NCBI GenBank assembly: GCA_964538875.1
Contig: CAZIHO010000011.1
Location: forward strand, 1 to 45,925
DNA: 45,925 bases
Origin: CAZIHO01 sp964538875
GTDB lineage: Bacteria > Pseudomonadota > Gammaproteobacteria > Chromatiales > Chromatiaceae
Reading direction: 5' to 3'
In this document: piece by piece, positions 7,854 to 16,446 of the stretch
Position numbering within the stretch: position 1 is the first letter of the stretch
Layout: the number at the start of each line of letters is the position of its first letter
Notes under the pieces: model-generated
Databases searched by the model: none
Seen by the model: the letters and a program-made list of their open reading frames with translations, nothing else
What the model was told of the DNA's origin: nothing
Position numbers and translations under genes: made by a program

Positions 7854-9551
7854 TTGATCGACTCCCTGACCCCAGAGTGGTGGGCGTTGGCGCTGCTGCT
7901 AGTGGTTCTGGCACTGTACCGGCGGGTCGCGGCCTTTCTCAACCTGACCAAGCTTGGTTTGCGGGCCGGGGACTGGGCCCCCGTGTCCCGGGATCAGGCG
8001 CCGGCCCATGTGCGCTACCTGCTGGCCCAGGCCGGCCGCGCCCTCGGCGCCCTGGGATTTGAACGCCAAGGCAGCCAGGCCGGACCCCCCATGAACCGCC
8101 TAGACCCCCGCGCCCTGGTGTTCGCGGATCTCTATTGGCATCCGCGCCGGGCGGTGTTGGCGCGGGTCGAGTTGGCGGAGCCCCTCACCGGGCAGGTGAC
8201 CCGGGTGCTGTTGATCAGCCTGTTCGAGGATCGCCGGGCGCTGCTGACCGTCAACCGGGAACTGTGGGCCTCCCTGCCGGAGCCGCCCCACACCCAGGTA
8301 CAGGATGCCTACGGCGACGATCTGGACAGCCAATGGCGCCTGCACCTGGACACCCTGGCGGCGCGGCCTGGCCCAGCGCTGCCAGTGGGGGACCCGTTGC
8401 AGGTGCTGCGTTGGCAGGTGGACGCCATTCCGGGCGAGGCCCTGGCCCAGGGCCTGGCTCTCGGTTGGCTGCGCCAGGATGCCCCCGGCCATTACCGCTT
8501 CACCGCCAAGGGCGCCTGGTGGTACGCCGGGCGCTTGGCGCGGCCCTCCGCCGAGGTCCGGCGTGCCCTGACCCGTCCCTATCAGCACGACCCGGCGCCA
8601 GCCCGTAAGGCGGCGCGGCTGGCGGAGATGGACGGTCTGGCGGCCCACATCGCCCTGGCCGCCGAGCCCCTGCCCGCCTGGATGAAGGGCTCGTTGTTCC
8701 TGGTGACCCTCGCCTTGTCCGCCGTCCTGTTCGGCAGCGGGTTCGGTGTCCTGGACGCGGCGGCTCTGTTGATGGTGCTCCTAATCCATGAGTTAGGCCA
8801 CCTGGCCGCTATGGCCGCCTGCGGGTATCGCAACCTGTCGATTTTCTTTCTGCCCCTGCTGGGCGCCGCCGCCAAGGGCCACAAGCCGGACGCGCCGCCC
8901 TGGCAGGAGGCCCTAGTGCTGCTGGCGGGACCCGTCACTGGACTCCTGGCGACCCTGGTCCTGGCCATGATTCCGGTTCAGGGGCTGCCGCCCGACCTGG
9001 CGGAATTCCTGCGCGCAGCGGTCCTGATGGGGTTGGTGCTCAATCTGTTCAACCTGCTCCCTATTGGGATGCTCGATGGGGGACGCCTAGTTGAACTAGC
9101 CCTATTAGGGCGTTTCCCCTTTCTCAGGGCGGGGTTTGCCCTGGTTGGCGTATTGGTCGGTATCGGTTTCGCGATCTGGGCCGAGTCGCCCCTGTTGGCG
9201 GCGGCCATGGGCTTGCTGATGTTCAGCATGCCTCTGCAATTCAAGGCCGCCCGGGCCATCCGGTCCATTCGCAGCCGGGTCCGCGCCACCGGCCTGGCCA
9301 GCCTGGATGGGGAACAGGCGATGCGGGCCCTGGGCCGGGAATTTGCCCGGGATGGTTATGGCGGTAACGACGGCAAGGGCTGGGCGCGGCGGGTCGCCAT
9401 TGCCAAGCTGGTTTATCCCCGATTACGGCAAGGAGTCCCCAGCCTAGGGCTGAGCCTGGGCGTGGCGGTGGCCCAACTGGCGGCCCTGGCATTGCCCTTG
9501 GTGGTGGTGACCTGGGACTTGCGCGGTCAGGTCAGCCTACCCCTGCTATAA
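7854..9551 (+). CDS. Membrane zinc metalloprotease, M50 (site-2 protease) family
   Basis: 565 aa. The zinc site HELGH is at 312-316 inside a hydrophobic segment, and the second M50 motif NLLPIGMLDGG ends near 410, so both catalytic elements are present. A single hydrophobic helix opens the protein (10-28). A soluble region of about 240 residues precedes the catalytic membrane domain, and further hydrophobic segments follow at about 425-465 and 535-555. It probably cleaves a membrane protein within the bilayer; the substrate is unknown. The start is TTG 7854 with AGGAG eight bases upstream; no useful ATG is near. The reading frame continues after the TAA with protein-like sequence (see next entry), so the native protein may have been longer. 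Confidence 0.8.
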   Translation: MIDSLTPEWWALALLLVVLALYRRVAAFLNLTKLGLRAGDWAPVSRDQAPAHVRYLLAQAGRALGALGFERQGSQAGPPMNRLDPRALVFADLYWHPRRAVLARVELAEPLTGQVTRVLLISLFEDRRALLTVNRELWASLPEPPHTQVQDAYGDDLDSQWRLHLDTLAARPGPALPVGDPLQVLRWQVDAIPGEALAQGLALGWLRQDAPGHYRFTAKGAWWYAGRLARPSAEVRRALTRPYQHDPAPARKAARLAEMDGLAAHIALAAEPLPAWMKGSLFLVTLALSAVLFGSGFGVLDAAALLMVLLIHELGHLAAMAACGYRNLSIFFLPLLGAAAKGHKPDAPPWQEALVLLAGPVTGLLATLVLAMIPVQGLPPDLAEFLRAAVLMGLVLNLFNLLPIGMLDGGRLVELALLGRFPFLRAGFALVGVLVGIGFAIWAESPLLAAAMGLLMFSMPLQFKAARAIRSIRSRVRATGLASLDGEQAMRALGREFARDGYGGNDGKGWARRVAIAKLVYPRLRQGVPSLGLSLGVAVAQLAALALPLVVVTWDLRGQVSLPLL

Positions 9552-9900
9552 ACCACTGCCGAATACCGCCAAGCCAAGCCCACCCGCCGGGCGGTCCAGC
9601 GGTTAAGCGAGAAGGACCGGGTCGCCTTCATGGCCCGGGTGGACGGCCAGCCGGATCCCCAAGCGGACTGCACTCTACCTGTTGGCCGGGCAACAGCCGC
9701 CCCTGGACGCCGCCCAGTTGGACCATTTGGCTGCCGCTCCGGACCAGGCAGCGCGCCTCATCAGCGATTTGCAGCGCCAGGCGGCGGCTAATCCAGGCGC
9801 CGTGCGGCCACTCCGGAGCCGTCATGCCGGTTGGGGCCGGGACCGGGCCCAGGCCCATCAACGCCTATGGGTGGTGCTCGGCTTAGGAACGGACTCCTAG
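9552..9900 (+). pseudogene. Decayed C-terminal extension downstream of the M50 gene
   Basis: After the TAA of the M50 gene, the same frame reads on for about 40 codons of plausible protein (for example AEYRQAKPTRRAVQRL, SEKDRVAFMARV). Around 9663-9670 the coherent reading shifts by one base and continues as LYLLAGQQPPLDAAQLDHL and helical sequence to a stop at 9900. One stop plus one frameshift would convert a longer protein into the present 565-aa form. An independent small gene from TTG 9682 (72 aa) is possible but has no Shine-Dalgarno. The rest of the gap to 9994 contains only a candidate promoter. I recognise no family in the tail. Confidence 0.4.
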
Positions 9901-9961
9901 GGCCAAGGGCCGGCCGACTCCGAAGGATCAAGGGTGGGGCGGTCCTAGCCCCCGGCGCGCC

Positions 9962-9967
9962 TATAAT
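9962..9967 (+). promoter_or_regulatory. Candidate -10 box (TATAAT) for megL
   Basis: A perfect TATAAT about 30 bp before the start of the methionine gamma-lyase gene. The hexamer at -35 distance (GCGGTC) is poor, so this is only a candidate; its position fits a short leader. Confidence 0.35.
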
Positions 9968-9997
9968 GGCGCTTCCTATACCCTTAGAGGACCCATG

Positions 9998-11194
9998 ATG
10001 GCCGATTCCAAGTCCGGCAAGCGGGGCTTTGCCACCCGCGCCATTCACCAGGGTTACGATCCCTACCAGCCGCCTGGCGCCTTGATTCCGCCCATTTACC
10101 TAAGCTCCACCTACAGCTTTCCCACCGTGGAGGAGGGCAGCGCCCGCTTCGCCGGGGAACAGGCGGGCTTCGTCTATTCCCGGACCGGCAATCCCACCAC
10201 GGATCTGCTGGAGCGGCGCCTCGCCGATTTGGAAGGGGGCGAGGCCTGCCTGGTGACCGCCTCCGGCCAGGGCGCCACCACCTCCCTGCTGTGGACCCTG
10301 CTGAATCCGGGTGACGAGGTGATCGCCGACCAAACCCTATACGGCTGCACCTTCGCCTTTCTCAACCAGGGCTTGGCCCGCTTCGGGGTCAAGATCACCC
10401 ATGTGGATCTCACCGAGCCCGCCAACCTGGCCGCCGCCATCAGCCCCCAAACCCGGCTGGTATTTTTTGAATCACCAGCCAATCCCAACATGCGCCTAGT
10501 GGACATTGCCGCCCTGGCCGCCATTGCCGGACCCAGGAACATTCCCCTGGTGGTGGACAACACCTACTGTACGCCCTATCTGCAACGGCCCCTGGAATTG
10601 GGCGCCCAGTACGTGCTCCATTCCGCCACCAAGTATCTGGGGGGACACGGGGATTTGCTGGGCGGCGCCATCGTGGGCCCCGCCGAGGTATTGACCCAGG
10701 TGCGCTTCAGCGGTCTCAAGGACATGACCGGCGCGGTGCTCTCCTCCCAGGACGCCTATCTGATCCTGCGCGGTCTCAAAACCCTGGCGCTGCGCATGGA
10801 ACGCCACTGTGACAACGCCCAAGCGCTGGCGGAATTGCTGGCGGGTCATCCCAAGGTGAGCCAGGTGTATTTTCCGGGATTAGACAGCTTCCCCCAGCGG
10901 GAGTTGGCGCGGCGGCAGATGGCCCGGCCAGGCGGCATGCTTGCCTTTGAAATGGACGGCGGTATCGACGCTGGGCGGCGCTTCATGAACGCCCTAGGCC
11001 TCATCACCCGGGCGGTGAGCCTAGGGGACGCGGAAAGCCTGGCCCAGCATCCGGCAAGCATGACCCACGCCAACTACAGCCCGGAGCAACGGGCCGAGCA
11101 TTTGATTAGCGAGGGCCTGGTACGCATTTCCGCCGGATTAGAAGATGGCGAGGATTTGCTGGCGGACGTACAGCAAGCCCTGGACGCGGCATAA
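9998..11194 (+). CDS. megL: Methionine gamma-lyase (Cys/Met metabolism PLP enzyme)
   Basis: PLP enzyme splitting methionine to methanethiol, 2-oxobutyrate and ammonia. About 398 aa. PLP-binding Lys212 lies in HSATKYLGGHGD, and the phosphate/active-site segment YSRTGNPT is present. The segment TLYGCTFAF holds Cys117, the equivalent of Cys116 of Pseudomonas methionine gamma-lyase, which separates this enzyme from cystathionine lyases and sulfhydrylases. The N-terminal FATRAIHQGYDP is also typical. AGAGGA (9986-9991) is spaced better to ATG 9998 than to ATG 9995. It is the only gene in its unit and converges on the HPt gene with 3 bp between stops. O-succinylhomoserine sulfhydrylase is the main alternative. 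Confidence 0.85.
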   Translation: MADSKSGKRGFATRAIHQGYDPYQPPGALIPPIYLSSTYSFPTVEEGSARFAGEQAGFVYSRTGNPTTDLLERRLADLEGGEACLVTASGQGATTSLLWTLLNPGDEVIADQTLYGCTFAFLNQGLARFGVKITHVDLTEPANLAAAISPQTRLVFFESPANPNMRLVDIAALAAIAGPRNIPLVVDNTYCTPYLQRPLELGAQYVLHSATKYLGGHGDLLGGAIVGPAEVLTQVRFSGLKDMTGAVLSSQDAYLILRGLKTLALRMERHCDNAQALAELLAGHPKVSQVYFPGLDSFPQRELARRQMARPGGMLAFEMDGGIDAGRRFMNALGLITRAVSLGDAESLAQHPASMTHANYSPEQRAEHLISEGLVRISAGLEDGEDLLADVQQALDAA

Positions 11195-11197
11195 AAC

Positions 11198-12550
11198 CTA
11201 GGGATTGGGGGGCGCCGGCAGGGCCTCTAGGGCCGCTGCGAGGGCTTGAAAGTCCTGTTCCAGGGCCGCCGCCAGGCCATCCAGTTGGTGCCGCGCCCAG
11301 CCTTGGCGCAGGCCCAGATCCAGGTCGGTGGCCAGGGCCTGGAGCCGGATCAGCCCCAGGGTGCCGGCAGCGCCCTTGAGGGAATGGGCCAGCCGTTCGG
11401 CGGCATCCAGGTCCCCGGTGCTCAGGTGGCCCAGCAGTTGGGGCAGGTCTTGGCGTTGGCGGGTGACCAGCAGGCCCAATAAATGCAACAGCCGCTCCGG
11501 TTTATTCCGGGTGACCCGGAGCCCTACCACCAGGTCCAGACCGGGCAGCCGGGCCAACAGTTCCCGGAGATCCGGGCTGGCGCCCTGACTCCCACCAGGC
11601 GCCGCGCCGCTAGGACTGGCCGGGGCGCGATCCTGGACAAAAACGATGAAGCGGCCGCCCCGGTCCCCGTCCGGCCGGTAACAAAAGTTGAGTTCCACCG
11701 CCAGCCGGTGTCCGTCCCGGTGCCTCGGTTGGGCTTCGACGCGGGTGTGACCTGGGCGGCGCGGCAGCAGGGCCTGATCCTGAAAGCGTTGCGGGCTTAA
11801 CTGGGGGACCAGGTCTCCCAGGGCCAGGGCCAGCAGTTCCGCCTGGGAATAGCCCAGCAGGGCGCAGACGGCGCTGTTGCCGTATTCCAGCCGCCCGGTC
11901 AGATCCACCCACAGCACCCCGATGCCGGCCTGGTCCAGGGCCCCATGGGTTTCCGCCAGATATTGCTGGTTGGCCAGGGCGGCGGTTGCGGGAACCGGTT
12001 CCCGCTGGGGATGGGGAAACGGGAGGTCCGGGTCCTGAATCGAGGCGGGTGCGCCCGGCGGCTGGCGCCAAGGGGCGAGCTGGCCGTTCCCACTCCGGCC
12101 CAATCTCTCCGCCCAAATCGCCGCCTGGAGCGGCGCCCGCAGGGCGTCGGGGGTCAGATCGGCGGGGGATAGCCAGCCACTGGTCTGGCTGGTCAGGGAT
12201 TGGTGGTTTGGCATGGCATCCGCGCCATCCCCCGTCAGGAGGAGCACCGACGGCCGGGGGCTGTCCGGGGCGCTGCGCAGCCGTTCCAGCCAGCGGGTTC
12301 CTGCCGGTTGTGCCGCCATCGCCCTGCTCAGGATCAGCATCACCAGGTCAGGATGGGCTTCCGCCAGTTGCCAGGCCTGGTCCAGGGTGACTGCGTCCAG
12401 GACCTGAATGGGGCGGCCTTCTACGGCCATATCACCCAAACTGGCCCGTAGCCGAGCACCCAGGTCCCGCTCCTCGGCCACCAGCAGCAGTTTCCACGCC
12501 GGTGCCGGCGTGTCTTGGCATGGATATGGATAGGGCTTGGCAGGTGCCAT
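11198..12550 (-). CDS. Pseudo-receiver / PAS / HPt phosphotransfer protein
   Basis: 450 aa. Residues 18-150 look like a response-regulator fold (LLLVAEERD, PDLVMLILSR, SVLLLTGDG) but the acidic pair and phospho-acceptor Asp are not conserved, so it is probably a pseudo-receiver. Residues 195-310 form a PAS domain (VLWVDLTGRLEYGN, then LLGYSQAELL). Residues 325-450 form an HPt domain with phospho-accepting His389 in AHSLKGAAGTLG. There is no kinase domain, so phosphate must come from another histidine kinase. Start ATG 12548-12550 has AGAGGA upstream; a longer frame to 12670 lacks a site. The gene is alone on its strand, divergent from apbE. Its partners are not in the immediate neighbourhood; the CheA copies are 6 kb away. 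Confidence 0.7.
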   Translation of the reverse strand: MAPAKPYPYPCQDTPAPAWKLLLVAEERDLGARLRASLGDMAVEGRPIQVLDAVTLDQAWQLAEAHPDLVMLILSRAMAAQPAGTRWLERLRSAPDSPRPSVLLLTGDGADAMPNHQSLTSQTSGWLSPADLTPDALRAPLQAAIWAERLGRSGNGQLAPWRQPPGAPASIQDPDLPFPHPQREPVPATAALANQQYLAETHGALDQAGIGVLWVDLTGRLEYGNSAVCALLGYSQAELLALALGDLVPQLSPQRFQDQALLPRRPGHTRVEAQPRHRDGHRLAVELNFCYRPDGDRGGRFIVFVQDRAPASPSGAAPGGSQGASPDLRELLARLPGLDLVVGLRVTRNKPERLLHLLGLLVTRQRQDLPQLLGHLSTGDLDAAERLAHSLKGAAGTLGLIRLQALATDLDLGLRQGWARHQLDGLAAALEQDFQALAAALEALPAPPNP

Positions 12551-12688
12551 GGAGTCCTCTTTGATGTTTGTCGGATGGCGGGCTAGTCGCGCCTGGGGCC
12601 TGGCGGGCGTCGGTTCCGTTAGCGGCTCCAGGAAAAAAAGCTGAACCGTCTCGACGCCCAGGTCAAGCAAGTTATGATCTGGGGCGAG

Positions 12689-12752
12689 GCTGAAAAATCC
12701 ATCCTGAATTTTTCAGCTTGTGGAAAAGACCCGGCGTGAGTCCTCTTTTCCA
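12689..12752. repeat. Two tandem hairpins in the divergent HPt/apbE gap
   Basis: Hairpin one: perfect 10-bp stem GCTGAAAAAT (12689-12698) with ATTTTTCAGC (12708-12717), 9-base loop. Hairpin two: perfect 9-bp stem TGGAAAAGA (12721-12729) with TCTTTTCCA (12744-12752), 14-base loop. They lie in the 314-bp gap (12551-12864) between divergent genes, so they are more likely leader or operator structures than terminators. Nothing else is recognisable in the gap. Confidence 0.55.
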
Positions 12753-12864
12753 TATGGAATCAGATAGTTGGCGCTATTGGTTGGGTCCGCCCGGCCCTGG
12801 GCCGGGGTAACCGCCGCGTCAATCAGCCTGTCCCTAGCAGGCACTCATCGCGAGGTCCTTGTCC

Positions 12865-13923
12865 ATGTCCCCATTCCATGGTCCCCTGGTCCGGTTGCTG
12901 GCCATCCTGCTGGTCCTGGTGGTCGGCGCTTGTTCCAATCCAGACCGGGAACGGGTGATCGAGCAGCAATTGTACGTGTTCGGCACCCTGGTCACCCTGA
13001 GCTATTACGGTATCGGCGAGCAGAAGGCGTCCGAGGCCACCGCCGAGGTCAGCGCCCTGTTCCAGAAGATGCACGACGATTGGCACGCCTGGCAAAAGGG
13101 GACCCTCACCCAAATCAATCAGGCCATCGCCGAGGGCCGGCCAGTGGCAGTGCCGGATTCCCTGGTGCCCCTGATCCTCAAGTCCAAGGCGGCGGCGGCG
13201 GCCAGCGATGATTTGTTCAACCCGGCCATCGGCCGGCTGGTGCGCCTGTGGGGCTTCCACGCCAGCGAAATGCCCAGCGGCCCCATCCCCAGCGAGGCGG
13301 AAATCGCAGCTCTGGTGGCGGCCAAGCCGTCCATGGCGGACGTGGACATCCAGGATGGTCTGCTCAGCTCCCGCAACCCGGCGGTGCAAATGGATTTTGG
13401 CGGCGTCGCCAAGGGCTATGCAGTGGAGCTGGGGCTCAAGCGCCTGCGGGAGTTGGGCATCCAGAACGCCATCATCAACGCGGGTGGCGGATTGGGTGTC
13501 ATCGGCCGGCACGGCGACCGGCCCTGGCGCATCGGCATTCGCCATCCCCTGGCACCCGGCGTGCTGGCGTCCCTGGCGGTGGAAGACGGCGAGCAGGTGC
13601 ACACCTCGGGCAATTACGAGCGCTTCCGGGAGTATCAGGGCCAGCGCTATTCCCATATCATCGACCCCCGCACCGGCTGGCCAGTCCAGGAAGTGGTGTC
13701 CGCCACGGTGATTCACACCGACGGCGCCCTGGCGGACGCTTTCACCAAGCCCCTGATCGTGGGCGGCACCAAGAACTGGCATGAGGTGGCCAAGCGCCTG
13801 GGGGTGCGTGCCGCCATGTTGGTGGACAAGGAGGGCACCCTATACATGGACCCGGTGATGGCCGAACGGGTGCGATTCGAGGGCACGCCAGCCAAGATTC
13901 TGGTGAGCGAGCCGCTGCGCTGA
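12865..13923 (+). CDS. apbE: FAD:protein FMN transferase (ApbE lipoprotein)
   Basis: Attaches FMN covalently to threonines of periplasmic-side flavoproteins such as Nqr or Rnf subunits. 352 aa with a lipoprotein signal: a hydrophobic stretch at 8-20 and lipobox VVGAC, with Cys23 as the lipidation site. Typical ApbE signatures follow: FNPAIGRLVRLWGF, DFGGVAKGYAVE, INAGGGLGV, TSGNYER and SHIIDPRTGWPV. Start ATG 12865 has GCGAGG upstream; the in-frame TTG at 12859 is too close to that site. No Nqr or Rnf genes are in the window. It is 20 bp upstream of cstA and may be cotranscribed with it. Confidence 0.92.
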   Translation: MSPFHGPLVRLLAILLVLVVGACSNPDRERVIEQQLYVFGTLVTLSYYGIGEQKASEATAEVSALFQKMHDDWHAWQKGTLTQINQAIAEGRPVAVPDSLVPLILKSKAAAAASDDLFNPAIGRLVRLWGFHASEMPSGPIPSEAEIAALVAAKPSMADVDIQDGLLSSRNPAVQMDFGGVAKGYAVELGLKRLRELGIQNAIINAGGGLGVIGRHGDRPWRIGIRHPLAPGVLASLAVEDGEQVHTSGNYERFREYQGQRYSHIIDPRTGWPVQEVVSATVIHTDGALADAFTKPLIVGGTKNWHEVAKRLGVRAAMLVDKEGTLYMDPVMAERVRFEGTPAKILVSEPLR

Positions 13924-13943
13924 TCTTAAGTAAGGGGAGCCCC

Positions 13944-16013
13944 ATGTTTTCGACCTTGACACGCACACTGTCCTGGGCCGGCGTGGCCCTGTTGGGGGCG
14001 TCCGCCCTGGGCGGTATCGCCCTCAACCGGGGCGAGACCGTCAACGCCGTGTGGTTCATCCTGGCCGCCGTCTGTGTCTATGCCCTGGCCTATCGGTTTT
14101 ACGCCGCCTGGATCGCCGCCCGGGTACTGGTTCTAGACCCGACCCGGGCGACCCCGGCGGAGCGGCTGGACAATGGCCGGGATTTCGTGCCCACCCATCG
14201 CTGGATCGTGTTCGGCCACCATTTCGCCGCCATCGCCGGCCCAGGTCCTCTGGTGGGACCCACCCTGGCGGCTCAGTTCGGCTACCTGCCGGGGACCCTG
14301 TGGATTCTGGTGGGCGCGGTGCTGGGCGGCTGCGTCCAGGACATGGTGACGCTGTTTTTCTCCACCCGCCGGGACGGCCGCAGTCTGGGACAAATGGCCC
14401 GGGACGAGTTGGGACCCCTGGGGGGCGCGGCAGCCCTGGTCGGCACCCTGACCATCATGGTGATCCTGATCGCGGTGCTGGGGCTGGTGGTGGTCAATGC
14501 CATGCGCCACAGCCCCTGGGCCACTTCTACGGTGGCGGCCACCATCCCCATCGCCATGGTCGTGGGTCTGTATATGCGTCTGCTGCGCCCCGGACGGGTG
14601 CTGGAGGGTTCCGCCCTGGGTGTGGTGCTGTTGCTATTGGCGGTGGTGGGCGGCGGCTGGATCGCGGCTGATCCGGTGCTGGCGCCCTGGTTCGATCAGG
14701 CCGGCCTGCCCTTGGCCTATGGCATCATCCTCTACGGTTTCGCCGCCGCCATCCTGCCGGTGTGGCTACTGCTGGCGCCCCGGGACTATTTGTCCACCTT
14801 CATGAAGCTGGGCACGGTGTTGCTGCTGGCGCTGGCCATTCTGGTGCTGGCGCCCCAGGTTAGGATGCCGGCCCTGACCCCCTTCATCGATGGCTCCGGT
14901 CCCGTGTTCGGCGGGAGTCTGTTCCCCTTTGTGTTCATCACCATTGCCTGTGGCGCCGTGTCCGGCTTCCATGCCCTGATCGCGTCTGGCACCACGCCCA
15001 AGCTGCTGGCCAACGAACGGGACATCCCCATGATCGGCTACGGCGCCATGCTGTTGGAATCCTTCGTCGCCATCATGGCCATGGTGGCGGCCACGGTGCT
15101 GGATCCGGGGGTTTATTTCGCCATCAACAGCCCGGCGGGCATCGTGGGCCAGGGCGCGGACGCGGTGGCCAGGATTTCCGCTTGGGGCTTTCCGGTCACC
15201 CTGGAGCAAATGGAGTCCCTGGCCCGTTCCATGGGTGAGGCCAGCCTGTTTGCCCGCACCGGCGGCGCCCCATCCCTGGCGGTGGGTATGGCCAGCATCT
15301 TCGGCAGCGCCTTTGGCCAGGGAATGCTGGCGCTCTGGTACCACTTCGCCATCATGTTCGAGGCGGTGTTCATCCTCACCACCCTGGATGCGGGCACCCG
15401 GGTGGGCCGCTTCATGCTCCAGGACTTCCTGGGCAACTTCATCCCCAGCCTGGGGCGCACCTCCTGGTACCCGTCGGTATTGTTGTCCAGCGGCTTGATC
15501 GTGGGCGCCTGGGGTTATTTTCTCTACATCGGCGTCATCGACCCGAACGGCGGCGTCAATCTACTCTGGCCCCTGTTTGGCATCGCCAACCAGATGTTGG
15601 CCGCCATTGCTCTATCGGTCGCTACCGGCATCCTGATTAAGAGCGGCCGTCTCCAGTTTGCCTGGATCACCGCCGTACCCCTGTCCTGGTTGGCGCTGAT
15701 TACCAGTAGCGCCGCCTGGGAAAAGCTGCTGAGCCCGGACGTGCGGGTGGGTTTCCTGGCCGCCGCCAATGACTTGAGCGCCAAACTGGCGGCGGGAGTG
15801 CTGACCCCGGAGCGGGCCAAGGTGGCACCCCAGTTGATCTTCAATCAACAATTGGACGCCTACCTGACCCTGTTCTTCGTCATCGTGCTCTGGACCGTGA
15901 TTCTGGACATGTTGCGGGTGGCCTACCGGCACCAGCGGGGCCTGCAGGTCCCGCCGGTATCGGAAAGCCCCCACCAACCCTCCCGGCTGGTAGAGGACTG
16001 GGCCCGTGACTAG
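13944..16013 (+). CDS. cstA: Carbon starvation protein A family transporter
   Basis: Inner-membrane transporter of the CstA family, which imports peptides or pyruvate in enterobacteria. 689 aa, the family's usual length, with many hydrophobic helices across the whole protein. Recognisable segments include THRWIVFGHHFAAIAGPGPL near the N-terminus, GCVQDMVTLFFSTRRDGRS, and SGFHALIASGTTPK. AGGGGAG lies just upstream of ATG 13944. Its end overlaps the small YbdD-type gene, the usual partner. The actual substrate cannot be told from sequence. Confidence 0.93.
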   Translation: MFSTLTRTLSWAGVALLGASALGGIALNRGETVNAVWFILAAVCVYALAYRFYAAWIAARVLVLDPTRATPAERLDNGRDFVPTHRWIVFGHHFAAIAGPGPLVGPTLAAQFGYLPGTLWILVGAVLGGCVQDMVTLFFSTRRDGRSLGQMARDELGPLGGAAALVGTLTIMVILIAVLGLVVVNAMRHSPWATSTVAATIPIAMVVGLYMRLLRPGRVLEGSALGVVLLLLAVVGGGWIAADPVLAPWFDQAGLPLAYGIILYGFAAAILPVWLLLAPRDYLSTFMKLGTVLLLALAILVLAPQVRMPALTPFIDGSGPVFGGSLFPFVFITIACGAVSGFHALIASGTTPKLLANERDIPMIGYGAMLLESFVAIMAMVAATVLDPGVYFAINSPAGIVGQGADAVARISAWGFPVTLEQMESLARSMGEASLFARTGGAPSLAVGMASIFGSAFGQGMLALWYHFAIMFEAVFILTTLDAGTRVGRFMLQDFLGNFIPSLGRTSWYPSVLLSSGLIVGAWGYFLYIGVIDPNGGVNLLWPLFGIANQMLAAIALSVATGILIKSGRLQFAWITAVPLSWLALITSSAAWEKLLSPDVRVGFLAAANDLSAKLAAGVLTPERAKVAPQLIFNQQLDAYLTLFFVIVLWTVILDMLRVAYRHQRGLQVPPVSESPHQPSRLVEDWARD

Positions 16014-16185
16014 CAGGTTGGTCCGTGCCTGGCGCTGGTTGCGGCGGCTGAGCGGCGACGACGCCTATGAGCGCTATCTGGCGCACTTGGCCCGGGCCCA
16101 TCCAGGTGAAACGCCTAGCTCACGTCGGGAATTTTTCATGCGGGAACAGGAGCGCCGCTGGAACGGGGTGCGGCGTTGTTGCTAG
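16006..16185 (+). CDS. Small CstA-partner protein, YbdD/YjiX (DUF466) family
   Basis: 59 aa read from GTG 16006, overlapping the last 8 bp of cstA in another frame. The translation begins MTSRLVRAWRWLRRLSGDD, continues YERYLAHLARAHPG, and ends with FFMREQERRWNGVRRCC, which matches the YbdD family that accompanies CstA in many bacteria and is needed for pyruvate uptake in E. coli relatives. The AGAGGA motif 9-10 bases upstream supports GTG. The short length and overlap make it easy to miss in automated annotation. Confidence 0.85.
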   Translation: MTSRLVRAWRWLRRLSGDDAYERYLAHLARAHPGETPSSRREFFMREQERRWNGVRRCC

Positions 16186-16446
16186 CCAGGCGCGTCGGCC
16201 GGGGACCCGGTAAGAAAGAACAAAAAACATAAAAAGGTATTTAATATTATTTTTAAGACGGTTGTGCATCGTCACCCTCGCGTCTTCCCGCTAATTGCGA
16301 TGTTTTTTTCAATTTCTCCGCCGGCTTGCCGCAAAAGCATCTGAGTGGGTCGTGGGGCTTGACTGGTCAGGACCCCGGCGGACCCTCTTCCGCAATTTTT
16401 GAATACCGCAAGGGTTGGTCGAGCGATGGCATATGGGGAAAACACC
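16186..16446 (+). promoter_or_regulatory. AT-rich leader upstream of the chemotaxis cluster
   Basis: A 261-bp gap with no gene. It contains a strikingly AT-rich stretch (about 16212-16258) and a T7 run near 16303 in otherwise GC-rich DNA, as expected of a promoter/UP-element region for the following che genes. I could not identify a convincing sigma-70, sigma-28 or sigma-54 hexamer pair. Confidence 0.4.

Noticed and set aside
12823..13782. Minus-strand open frame (319 codons) over apbE
   Set aside because: Antisense to a clear ApbE lipoprotein gene; its composition is that of a reverse-complement shadow.
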